A stretch of 43,644 bases of DNA from a virus. Below the pieces are notes generated by a model that worked only from the letters and a program-made list of their open reading frames with translations, was not told where the DNA came from and did not search any database. The first letter of the stretch is position 1. Each line of letters starts with the position of its first letter. Where the stretch lies: the IMG/VR virus record IMGVR_UViG_3300008107_010511, positions 1 through 43,644 of that record; one strand, written 5' to 3'. Below, in pieces: positions 15,801 to 23,253 of the stretch. Made by a program: the position numbers and the translations under genes.

Positions 15801-16220
15801 ACGGAATCAACAAACCAAGAAAATATTTATAATCAAGAAAATACAACCGTAAATCAAAACTCAAAAACAGAAAACTTTAATAAATCAGAATTTAATTACA
15901 ACTCTGGTGATGTTTATAATACTGAGAATAAGAGTGTTTATAATACATACAATACTCCACAACCAGGCCTGAATACAACAACCAAAGAAACTGAAGAAAG
16001 AGTTGATTATAGAGAAATAACTGAACTTGTATTTACTAGAATAGAAGAAAAGCTTAAAACATTCAGTGTTACAGAAGAAGACATTATTATTTTAAAACAC
16101 AAGATTTTAAGTGAAGTAACAGAAATATACGAAAAGAAATCCAGAGTCGATATTCAAAAGAGCGAAGAAAAGATGAAAAAGGAGATGCAGGATTTATTTA
16201 TTAAATTCCTAAACTCATAA
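9876..16220 (+). CDS. Giant Asn/Ser/Gln/Ile-rich helical repeat protein, 2114 aa from this ATG
   Basis: One of the longest readings in the window, and probably longer still (start at 9759, see that entry). It has no cysteine-rich, catalytic or membrane segment that I can find. Composition is extreme: Asn, Ser, Gln, Ile, Leu, Thr, Glu and Lys dominate, in amphipathic patterns such as EVVENVNQILEKNN-like helices, so an elongated helical or coiled-coil rod is likely. Residues about 1463-1780 hold about eight degenerate units of 36-50 aa with the core IxNxxVxExxNxxxxxN. The C-terminal 80 residues differ: charged helices YREITELVFTRIEEKLKTF and SEEKMKKEMQDLFIKFLNS resembling a trimerisation or docking end. 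Tape measure, long fibre shaft or internal scaffold are all possible; length and position ahead of the baseplate genes suit a tape measure, but the hydrophobic segments usual there are absent. The TAA stop is one base before the next ATG. Confidence 0.7.
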   Translation: MEGVHEESFLTQTPSKISRRYSPMNKSEYSGYRPPDPVFLSYSNTETTNTFLPEPLAKHKTIEDIDKVQVNNKFVVNKLSSTTREAAIAPEALELINILNPVEAREIQNNIVNQEIRAEKYTSSITPIEVKKLETKTNTIVQNSSPIVIGKPKILTTYNQVNNNTQANTELTDITKNEVTEVETTGPTFTNNVKQITNQNPVNITNIEVKKPVVTPKISQYINTIDFNSFVSSSFAEIVDQKTEQKLLSRNNINVKKLVTDINVFLEQNKREFKNNISSSVNQFFSTYSEENISSLQNSILNVIDTSNNIQNLDVSVSKVISEYFSKNENEFTENLVTNFINNFNLNLQNQLTNLQQDSSSQLNTIENINLLISDIKNIYDTKQSEIEKIISEVNNDNVLTKVVELANTYQDYKTLSTSSINALSSQVNQTNISEIKETFNKQINSMNVRNESSLSTFKQELYGFLYSYLSSSVDQETFNNLLSSVTTSINVEQVNSIINDFVSNNRTENNSQVIDSLQYFSNDKYSNIVSSTIVETIKSEILNSLSSVVQSYSNQDVIQNSLVKQVKNELAQTLNTEINNTVNSFGFTELKTSIENVYRSQDINEFKSEFSDVLNKSENSSNTQLISYLNDLLENNISQYNSKSVNVLNETRYANSVKNLVNQNLHNVLTNIVHNLSEVNTYSDNKNISTLISNIKIINDRFLTNNADNRLQNFNLIQTSIENFLNNTENSFASSLSSVKTNQNSYSSEIVENLSTFDLLSSSTSLETLTEIKNLINNFNSQSFNEESNKFIQEAKIYTDLVNMKNQITSELNNFVNTTFETILEVNQSSTVVSSQQILNLIEEAVSTFNSSSVSNKALSYIQNTIQDAKKPELYNNTFQLITSTNILEDQVKNYLLKNNSVLADYSLQQILNLINQPVYSDYVTFQDIKEIINNTTSTSSFGILSEIKQYISQVNSQENAQFISDLKTYLTENKSNQNFVNNTNFTEELKSFISNQNSYSPETFNQIINSISNKFENKSALILNQLINENVTKLNQAVETLYSSISSNESKESILNTLSTFINNNSSFSDLENNLLTEQTNSFKLENNDFIENLNNILSSNNNTLSEEIKNDIKNQIFNNISSQVLAIINKNDINSQQISNIIQSSNSVEIKTSDIKNYLTELENVYQDSVFVSEIKHAQSFLKNESTKIDVLNTPYNLNNTNLDSIIQNSLKNNIENLIINKSFVDSINNFRTQISNVNSADEINKYSNNQKTIILNDAKNILNDFISVVKPEYLTVENLSTINSATSIEQLSNTLSENKNRFNFSENTTISNILNQSTFYSEIIESVTKNILNDNNFTENILMQKVDNALYESIQKQINNVNDTLIKNIITNIEQLNISEFATNQEINSIISSSINNTLTKQEVYLNDVLNSFNINNINQQINTYNQEVIKSMTSAVQNYDVSKLLTNTINENISLNQNIVNNDVIENVNQILEKNNYSISDLISVQRNLMAIEGKNINAENNLEINQNIINKEVIEKINNIVKESFFNVLRLNTNQNFSTIESQNIVNNDVVENVNQILEKNNYNITDLMSVQKNLLAVIEQNVNVENDQDVQNIINNEVIEKINNIVKESNFYVSTLNTNQNFSTNQSQSIFNDDVVENVNQVIEKNNYDISDLVSIQRSLTAIQENTINSEEAKTIIKNIFNSENIEKINNFIKDNNLNIANLNIDQRLSNIENKNVINNQIVENLNKYIKENSFDISSLNTYQAYSSSENTNILNNEIVENLKQVLDGTNVNTENYEEVIKNFLSSQTVTQQIQNIINSNIVRKLFSESVAYELEKGSSTVRDLLEEKTTNNQVNLFSQFISKNQQSLNEIKASVNNEVKNEVERIENITLNFENQSTYQKSSIQVYDEVTNKIEASLPDGFNKVSTNEAVNISETNNTNNDFRNITVVKQIDENEDVQISNLRIEKVWNKFVQEEVNKIVEQVNNHTESTNQENIYNQENTTVNQNSKTENFNKSEFNYNSGDVYNTENKSVYNTYNTPQPGLNTTTKETEERVDYREITELVFTRIEEKLKTFSVTEEDIIILKHKILSEVTEIYEKKSRVDIQKSEEKMKKEMQDLFIKFLNS
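14262..15210 (+). repeat. Degenerate tandem protein-coding repeat (about 36-50 aa units)
   Basis: About eight units share IxNxxVxExxNxxxxxN. They alternate in two types, so the strongest match is between every second unit: NIVNNDVIENVNQILEKNNY begins at 14262, its close copy at 14523 and a third at 14781, giving periods of 261 and 258 bases (87 and 86 codons). Intervening units read IINKEVIEKINNIVKES and IINNEVIEKINNIVKES. Later units decay. This shows expansion of a two-unit helical module by in-frame duplication. Confidence 0.8.
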
Positions 16221-16221
16221 T

Positions 16222-19200
16222 ATGCCTGGAGAAGCCTACTCAAACCCTTCATTCATTCCACCTATTTTTGGATACACATGGTCTCCAAAAACTAATGCGA
16301 ATGGAAACGCTATCGCTCAAGGATTTTATCAAGCTAGAATCGGAAGAGGTAGGTTTTTTAATGCTGTACCTGATGTAGATAATAACAACTCATCAAGAAC
16401 AAAAGTTAAAGTCACTGGATCTTATTCAACAGGTCAAGAGTATTTTCCAATTCAAAATGTATTCAGGCCACTTCAAAACCCATCTAACTATATTTCTTTA
16501 CCTCCATCAGATTATATTGACATTACAAATAAACTAGACGGAGATACAGTTGAAGAACTTTTAAGTTATGCAATTACTATTCCTTCATCTAAAAGAATAG
16601 CCTCAATTAAAATAGAGTATTCATTTGTGGTTGATCCCAAGGACACAACATTTTTAGATACTGTTACTGATGAAGAAGATAAAAAGAATATAGAGTCTGG
16701 TAACTATGGGAAGGTTGATTTAAGTAAGTATTTATATTTAGATGTTCTTTTAGATGGCAAAGTGTATACATCTAAAACTGGTGACAAAGCAGCTAAACTT
16801 TTGCCTCTCACAGGTTTATCAACAGGCATTTCATTTACTACAAAAGAGTTAAGGTTTGAGGAAACAATAGCTTCTGGTTTAGCTGCTTCAAACTATCCAC
16901 AAGCTAAAGAAATAAAGTTAATTCCTAATAAAAAAATCAAATCTTTAAAACTTGATATAAAAAAGTTTTCAATTTATGAGGCAGTAAATGCTTGTAATAT
17001 TGATGACAGAAATTTACCATCTATCATTTTAAGTTATGCAGTTCTAGTTGATTGTGAAGTTGATACATCAAACACTTCTTCATCAACATTTAAGGTGCCA
17101 TCTTCTTCAGATACAAGACCCACTATCAATGTAAAAGTATTTAATCCAGATAATAGAATTCAGAGTCCAGGTTTTTCTCATAGTGTAGACTTAAGATTCT
17201 TTTGTGCTGCTTCACCAATCGACTCTGGTTCTGCAGCCGCATTAGGAAATTTTGGTGGTGAAGGTACTTTTTTTGTTACATTATTAAATGTTGGAGTTGG
17301 TAGAAGACATGCTAGATATGTTTTTGATGGAACAAGTTTAAGTTCTGGCATCAAAAAACTTACTGAGTTTGCATTATATTCTAAAAAACAATCCGTGACT
17401 TTATCAGGTGCAGGAAAAAGTAATGATAAAGACATTGTTGATACATCTTTGGGAATTTTCATTGCAACAGACGAAAAATATCCTTTACCTATTAACTCAG
17501 GTGTAACTTTTACAAAAGGAACATTCAAGACAGCTTTTGACGGTAATGTTAGCTTTAAAGATTCTGATGCTACAGCCAGTAATTCCGTTAGTCATGTGTA
17601 TTTTAGATATTGGTTTGTTCCAGTTGATGTAAATACTTCGGATGCTGAGGCTGTTAGAAGTTACAGAGAGAAAACTGAATTTATTTTCAAAGTAGTTGAT
17701 GGAAAAACTACTGTAACAAGAGAAAAGCCAAGTTCTTTTCTTGATTTGTTAGTTTCTCCACCATTAGATGAAAACTCTCAAACTCTTGAAATTGCAAGAT
17801 TTATCAATGAACAAAAGAAGCTTACATTTACTGGTCTTGATTTTACATCAGCTGTATTAGCAGTAGAAGTATTTATAAAAACTAACTCAACTGATGGAAC
17901 CAAGTTTACAAAATTTCCGACTATAAGTTTTTCTGCAAGTTCTGAAGTTTCCGGCATTGAGTCGAATATTTTTCAAAACATTTCTCATACTTTATATCCT
18001 ATGAGGTCTTTTGATTCTTCTATATTTACAAGCGCTACTTTTACAGCTATCAAAACACCGTTAAGCTTGACCAATCTACAAGTAGGAAATAAAAAAGCAC
18101 CAGAAATTAGCGGATATATACAGTACAGTCAAAAGTTTTCTTCAGCTACAGTTACTTCATCAGTTGAAAATGCATTCAAAGATTTGCTGGTTATCAATCC
18201 TACATCACAAGCTGGAAAAATAAATGTATTGATGACTGAGCAAGTTTTTAACTTATTGAAAAAAACTTCACAACCAACAAGTTCTTCTGCGTTAATAAAT
18301 GTTGACTTTGTTACTGATGGTCAACTTTTATCTAATGGCAGAGTTAATACTGGGACTTGGACAATAAAATTAAATAGAAAAAATGTTGATAAAGACTTGG
18401 GATTTGATTTACAGATTCAAGGGCTAATGATTAGTAGTAATGGCAAGGTTCTCTCAAGATTGTTCAAATCACCATTGCTTACAGACAAAGAAGAAATTAC
18501 ATATTCACCAACAATTAATATTCCTTTTAATATAGAATCAGTAGAAACTCAGTTTGTTTTAAGAATCAGTTTATACCCATACTCTTCAGGCAAATACACT
18601 TACAGCGAATTAACATCTACTGCTTCAAAAGAAGGATTAAAGCCTGGATTTAAGTTCGAATCTGTCAGCATTACCAAACACACATTAGAATATTTGAATA
18701 TAGTAGCAAATGACGATGCTTCTGGAGCTCCAGGATTTAATGAAGATTTACCCATAGCTCCAGTCAAAGTTTTGGGTAATGATCCTGATATTGATGGTCA
18801 ATTCTTCTTTATAGCCTCAGAAGAATCATTAGGCACAAAGACAGTTACAAACACAAATCCATTCAAAGTGTCGGGCACTCTGTATAGCCCAACTTGGTTT
18901 GTAAGCATGCCAGAAAACTCTGAAGTAAAATTTAATTCATCTTTCACAGGATCAAGCAGTGCAAAAATTTTATTTAGATCAGTACTTGGTGGAGCTCAAG
19001 CTGCAGAAGATTCAGTTAGTGTAACGACAACAAAGTTAGGTGGGAAGATGGTCGTTGCATATAATAGCAACAGAGCAGATGCTGGTGAAGGTGGAGAGGT
19101 TGATATTGTTTCAACTAGTGGTTATTCAGGAACTTATGAATCTTATAATGTCAAGTCCTATCCAAAAACTGGTGACTTTAATAGTAACGCAGAAACTCCA

Positions 19201-20229
19201 TTCAAAGGTAGAAACCCTCTTTTAATTAACTTTTCTCCAGTTGATAACTCTGCATCAAATGCAAATTTTTCCTATCTTCTTGGAGAATCATCTGATAACA
19301 CTGGAGTATTTTCTTCAGCAGCTGTAAATACTTTTGGGGATAGCCAGCAATCTTGGCAGCTTCCGGGAACGGATTTCTTTCAATCTAATGAAGGATTTGC
19401 TGTTCAAAAGCAATTGTTTAACAATTTAACATTCACTTCAGCAATTATGGATCAGACTAGAAATACAATTTTTGCTATTGGGTATGAAGATGGAGGAAGC
19501 CTGATTATGAAAACTACTCAAGCTTTTTCCGCTTCTACAGGAAACCCAGGAGTAAGCACTTATTTGATAGCTGGTCCAGTACCAACAGAATTATCAGAAG
19601 AAAATTACCCTAATTTTAAAAATTTACAAACAACAAATTCAGATCCTATAGCGCAAACTTTTTCCAATATTGTTGGATTTGATAGAAATAGGTTCATTAT
19701 TTTTTATGTAGCTCAGGGGGGAAGAGCAATTCAATTTAAAATTTTAGATGGTTTACAACTATCTAAGGAACGAACAGTAATTGATTTGAATACTATCTTG
19801 GGAAGCAGTTCTAGTTCTATAACAATTTCAGGTTTGATATCAATATACGATGAAGTAAATAGAATTATTCATCTTGCTTTTTGGTGTAATAGTAAAATAT
19901 TTTATTTAAATTTTTCTTCTTACACTGATTCCTCAGTGGATTTAATGCCAAAACTACAACTTGTTGCTGGAAATTTTATCCCTGATAAAGCAAACAACTC
20001 ATTTATTTATGATTTAGATCAAGCTGGCCAAGTTGTTTTAAATAATATAGATGCAAATGATAATGGTGATATTCCTCAACAAAGATTAGGTTTATCTTTA
20101 ACATCAAAGAAGAATAATCAATTTCTCATTGCTTGGTATAAAGACACTAATAACAAAATTGTTTCTAAAACTATTAATCCCTACATACAGGTATATGACA
20201 AAGTGGTTTATGAGGTGTTTTCACAATGA
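16222..20229 (+). CDS. Large beta-rich virion structural protein, 1335 aa
   Basis: I do not recognise the family by name. The protein starts MPGEAYSNPSFIPPIFGYTW, is rich in Ser, Thr, Asn, Gly and beta-strand patterns, and has no signal peptide or membrane segment. The middle contains several jelly-roll-like stretches (for example KRIASIKIEYSFVVDPKDTT and VETQFVLRISLYPYSSGKYT). The last 300 residues look like propeller blades (RNTIFAIGYEDGG, NRFIIFYVAQGGRAIQFKIL, EVNRIIHLAFWCNSKIFYLN). This is the style of baseplate wedge, tail or fibre proteins of large phages. It begins one base after the upstream stop, and its TGA overlaps the next ATG (ATGA), tying its translation to the hub-like protein downstream. 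Confidence 0.65.
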   Translation: MPGEAYSNPSFIPPIFGYTWSPKTNANGNAIAQGFYQARIGRGRFFNAVPDVDNNNSSRTKVKVTGSYSTGQEYFPIQNVFRPLQNPSNYISLPPSDYIDITNKLDGDTVEELLSYAITIPSSKRIASIKIEYSFVVDPKDTTFLDTVTDEEDKKNIESGNYGKVDLSKYLYLDVLLDGKVYTSKTGDKAAKLLPLTGLSTGISFTTKELRFEETIASGLAASNYPQAKEIKLIPNKKIKSLKLDIKKFSIYEAVNACNIDDRNLPSIILSYAVLVDCEVDTSNTSSSTFKVPSSSDTRPTINVKVFNPDNRIQSPGFSHSVDLRFFCAASPIDSGSAAALGNFGGEGTFFVTLLNVGVGRRHARYVFDGTSLSSGIKKLTEFALYSKKQSVTLSGAGKSNDKDIVDTSLGIFIATDEKYPLPINSGVTFTKGTFKTAFDGNVSFKDSDATASNSVSHVYFRYWFVPVDVNTSDAEAVRSYREKTEFIFKVVDGKTTVTREKPSSFLDLLVSPPLDENSQTLEIARFINEQKKLTFTGLDFTSAVLAVEVFIKTNSTDGTKFTKFPTISFSASSEVSGIESNIFQNISHTLYPMRSFDSSIFTSATFTAIKTPLSLTNLQVGNKKAPEISGYIQYSQKFSSATVTSSVENAFKDLLVINPTSQAGKINVLMTEQVFNLLKKTSQPTSSSALINVDFVTDGQLLSNGRVNTGTWTIKLNRKNVDKDLGFDLQIQGLMISSNGKVLSRLFKSPLLTDKEEITYSPTINIPFNIESVETQFVLRISLYPYSSGKYTYSELTSTASKEGLKPGFKFESVSITKHTLEYLNIVANDDASGAPGFNEDLPIAPVKVLGNDPDIDGQFFFIASEESLGTKTVTNTNPFKVSGTLYSPTWFVSMPENSEVKFNSSFTGSSSAKILFRSVLGGAQAAEDSVSVTTTKLGGKMVVAYNSNRADAGEGGEVDIVSTSGYSGTYESYNVKSYPKTGDFNSNAETPFKGRNPLLINFSPVDNSASNANFSYLLGESSDNTGVFSSAAVNTFGDSQQSWQLPGTDFFQSNEGFAVQKQLFNNLTFTSAIMDQTRNTIFAIGYEDGGSLIMKTTQAFSASTGNPGVSTYLIAGPVPTELSEENYPNFKNLQTTNSDPIAQTFSNIVGFDRNRFIIFYVAQGGRAIQFKILDGLQLSKERTVIDLNTILGSSSSSITISGLISIYDEVNRIIHLAFWCNSKIFYLNFSSYTDSSVDLMPKLQLVAGNFIPDKANNSFIYDLDQAGQVVLNNIDANDNGDIPQQRLGLSLTSKKNNQFLIAWYKDTNNKIVSKTINPYIQVYDKVVYEVFSQ

Positions 20230-23012
20230 TAGTAGATAAGACAAGAGAACTTCAAGTAAAGGCAAAACTTTACATTTTGTACAATGAAACCCCTCCTATT
20301 GCAGCAGGATATTACACTCTTAACTCTTCAAACAAAGATCCAGAAAATAACAACCCAATTAACAAAAATACACAACAAGATCGCTCAGTTACATTGGGTG
20401 GAAAAAAATATAACACAACGCCATCGTTTTTTGCACAAGCTAATCCTTTATCGAACGGACATTTACCACCAGTCAATCAACAAATTGGCGCACCTAGATG
20501 TACTTTTGCTTACGGCAGTATTGAACCAGGGCAAGCTCATCCAAAGTATAATCTACTTAAAGGCCCAACGGAGCAATATTCTCCAAACTTTGTTGGATCT
20601 GGTTCTCCATCGGCAGAATCCCAGCAAACAACTCCTGTCAATCCTAATACATCAGTGCCGTTTATGCCTTATAAAACTAACAACCCTTTTGGAGCTAGTC
20701 AAGTTTTAACAACTTATAATATTTGGGCTCTTGTTGATTCAAAAGGAAATCTTATAACTACAGACAGCAGCAAATACAGAGGGCAAATTACAAATCCAGC
20801 AAATGGTGAACCTGATATCCAACATTTGTCAGATAGTAATGGAGAGTCAATTATTCAAGTAAATTCTACTGCTACAGAGTCTACAGTAAAAAGAATATTT
20901 CCCTTAAGTAAAGATGTAATTTATGATAATGATAGCACCTTGTATGCAGTTAAAAACTCAACTGATGCTAATGGGAATAAAACAAGCACAATAGTGCCAC
21001 AAAAGGTTACTGAGAAAGGTGGAGAAAACAATAGCTTTCACTTAACAATAAACTCATCTTTTATGCCAAGTAATGTAAATGGCAAAGAATCAAAAATAAT
21101 AGTTACAATAGGATATGCCTCAAAAAAATACAACAATACAGCCTTTCAATATGAAATTACTGCTGGAAACATTGAATTTTATTTAATTACTGTTTCAGGT
21201 CAAAAATTAAAACAAAGATTTAATAGATCATTTACTAATGATAATGACGAAATCAAAACACAACAATTTAATTTGTATATGCATTTTTTGAAAGATATTG
21301 TTTTGATTGGATCTTCTCCAAATAATTGGGATGCTTTAGCCCCGCCATCACAACAAAAAAATTCTGATTCAGCAAAAAATAAATATATAAATTTTTTACC
21401 ATCAGATGCAACAATTACAATACAGTGTAATTATGCTTCATGTAATATTCAGTATGGCCCACTTGCTTTCAACAATTTTGACACAAGATATGATGATCAT
21501 ACACCACACGTTACATTCTCCAATGAATCAACCTCACCAACTTATGAGCTTATTCCTTATGATGGATATAAAAATGTCAAATACAATGGTATCTCATATT
21601 ATCCTGATGCTAGAAGTGGGAATAATCAACTGGAATTTGTAAACTCTTATATAAATGATGGCTACGGACAAGTAAAATTTAACTCTGTAATTGGTGGTCC
21701 TATTTTAACTAAAGTTGAAAATAATCTTATAGACAAAAAAGGAAAGCCTACTTATACCGCAGCTCCTGATAACAGCTTGTTGATACCGATAGGCGGGCAA
21801 GATCAAAATAAACTTCCTGCATATGATATTTCTGAGTATATTGAATCATGGGATGTTACTTATGAAAATGGAGAATCTAGATTAATATTTTCCACCGCCT
21901 CAGTGACACTTAAAAATTTTGATGCTGGTTATTCTCAAGACACAAAATATAATGGAATGAATATCTTAAGTCTCATTGAGAAAAACATGATAGTAATTGA
22001 ATTGTCGGCTGGTTACAATGATGAGCTGAGTATTTTTTTTCAAGGTTTTATCATGACCACAAGTACTCAAAGAAGTGCTTCAGGCTCTGTTACAACATTA
22101 AATTGTTCTGATGTTGGCAAAGTGGTTCTTGAAACCACTAGATTTCAAAACTATGTACTTTTTTCAGGTTCAAAAATAAAAAATGCTATTTATAGATGTT
22201 TTGAACATTCAGGTTTTTATCCATACTTCAGGCTATATGAAAACCCAGGATATTTGAAAAGCATTAACGCAAACATAGCTAATACCCAATTAGAAGGAAA
22301 ACAAGTACAGTGCTTTCAAGGAACTACAATCATAAGCAAGATACAAGAACTACTAGATGAATTCATGACCAAACAGTCTGAGATGCCATTCTTAAGATTT
22401 GATTATTCTAAGCAAGTGTTTGAAATGGATTGGAGATATGCAAGTAAATATCGTGATGAGTTAAAATTATTCGGCGTTGATTTAGCCGATGCTAATACTA
22501 GGGATATTTATTTTAAAGAAAATTTAGAAGATTGGCATGGATTATTATCAGGTCCATTTACAGTTTCTACAGAAAATGGAAATTTTTTCCGCTCATTTGA
22601 GGTTAGGGGAAGTGGTTATGAAGGCTTTATATCATCTTGGCGTTCATATTCTCAGGTCGCAGCCAAAGATTCTATAATCAGTGGAGATTTTAATGTTAAG
22701 GGCTATGTTGGATATGATAAGAAATATTATTATAACCTGGGCGAAGCGTTTCCTGATTGGCTTTCAGTAAATACATATTTAACAAATGTTATTAATACTC
22801 ACAAAAATCCAATCTATAACATTTCTTTTGATTGTTATGTAAAAAGGCCATTAAACAATCACGGTTCTTTTATCATCAAATCAATGATGAAAGAAAATGC
22901 TAGAGCCACCGATGCTTATATTTATAAGACAGTTCGCTACCAGTGTAACAAGAAGGATAACACAATAATTGCATCCGTTACAGGTGCACAAGCAGTCGAG
23001 CTAGTAAAATAA
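20226..23012 (+). CDS. Putative baseplate hub-like / tail protein, 928 aa
   Basis: Residues about 520-928 read like a gp27/VgrG-type hub: PAYDISEYIESWDVTYENGE and FSTASVTLKNFDAGYSQ (a base-frame domain), MIVIELSAGYNDELSIFFQG with the typical (F/I)FQGFI strand, then TLNCSDVGKVVLETTRFQNY, KIKNAIYRCFEHSGFYPYFR and TTIISKIQELLDEFMTKQSE, and strands with charged loops (LRFDYSKQVFEMDWRYASK). In contractile-tail phages this fold forms the trimeric hub at the tail tip. The first 520 residues are additional: a Pro/Asn/Gln-rich stretch (about 80-165) and beta-rich sequence with no lysozyme or protease motif I could see. A GAGGTG site lies 8 bases before the ATG. Family assignment is from fold-like motifs, so a different tail protein with similar modules is possible. 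Confidence 0.6.
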   Translation: MIVDKTRELQVKAKLYILYNETPPIAAGYYTLNSSNKDPENNNPINKNTQQDRSVTLGGKKYNTTPSFFAQANPLSNGHLPPVNQQIGAPRCTFAYGSIEPGQAHPKYNLLKGPTEQYSPNFVGSGSPSAESQQTTPVNPNTSVPFMPYKTNNPFGASQVLTTYNIWALVDSKGNLITTDSSKYRGQITNPANGEPDIQHLSDSNGESIIQVNSTATESTVKRIFPLSKDVIYDNDSTLYAVKNSTDANGNKTSTIVPQKVTEKGGENNSFHLTINSSFMPSNVNGKESKIIVTIGYASKKYNNTAFQYEITAGNIEFYLITVSGQKLKQRFNRSFTNDNDEIKTQQFNLYMHFLKDIVLIGSSPNNWDALAPPSQQKNSDSAKNKYINFLPSDATITIQCNYASCNIQYGPLAFNNFDTRYDDHTPHVTFSNESTSPTYELIPYDGYKNVKYNGISYYPDARSGNNQLEFVNSYINDGYGQVKFNSVIGGPILTKVENNLIDKKGKPTYTAAPDNSLLIPIGGQDQNKLPAYDISEYIESWDVTYENGESRLIFSTASVTLKNFDAGYSQDTKYNGMNILSLIEKNMIVIELSAGYNDELSIFFQGFIMTTSTQRSASGSVTTLNCSDVGKVVLETTRFQNYVLFSGSKIKNAIYRCFEHSGFYPYFRLYENPGYLKSINANIANTQLEGKQVQCFQGTTIISKIQELLDEFMTKQSEMPFLRFDYSKQVFEMDWRYASKYRDELKLFGVDLADANTRDIYFKENLEDWHGLLSGPFTVSTENGNFFRSFEVRGSGYEGFISSWRSYSQVAAKDSIISGDFNVKGYVGYDKKYYYNLGEAFPDWLSVNTYLTNVINTHKNPIYNISFDCYVKRPLNNHGSFIIKSMMKENARATDAYIYKTVRYQCNKKDNTIIASVTGAQAVELVK

Positions 23013-23031
23013 TTTATTAAGAGGTGTCCTT

Positions 23032-23253
23032 ATGCCAGAATTTTTTAGCTTATCGGATGTTATCAGAAAACAGATTCAAGATTCTAATAGTAAAAGGGAC
23101 ACCCTTTTAAATACACAATCTACTCTTGCTCTTACATTAGGAGTTGCCCCATCTCAGAGAGACAGATTGGACCCAGACAATGAATCTTTAACCTGGGGAA
23201 TATCAAGATGGGGTGTAGCAAAAGTAACATCAAAAGAGCAGCCAGATAGATAA
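23032..23253 (+). CDS. Small baseplate-region protein of unknown function, 73 aa
   Basis: A short gene with an excellent AGAGGTG site 5 bases before the ATG and a TAATG overlap with the next gene. Helix at residues 5-30 (LSDVIRKQIQDSNSKRDTLL), then ALTLGVAPSQRDRLDPDNES, and a short aromatic/basic end (WGISRWGVAKVTSKE). No known family. Its place between the hub-like protein and a giant fibre protein suggests a small structural or connector subunit. It is clearly real because coding extends exactly to the next start. Confidence 0.75.
   Translation: MPEFFSLSDVIRKQIQDSNSKRDTLLNTQSTLALTLGVAPSQRDRLDPDNESLTWGISRWGVAKVTSKEQPDR

Noticed and set aside
20284-20709. A 141-codon forward reading in another frame
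   Set aside because: It is nested in the hub-like gene, is very Leu/Gln-rich as expected from an out-of-frame shadow and lacks a ribosome-binding site.
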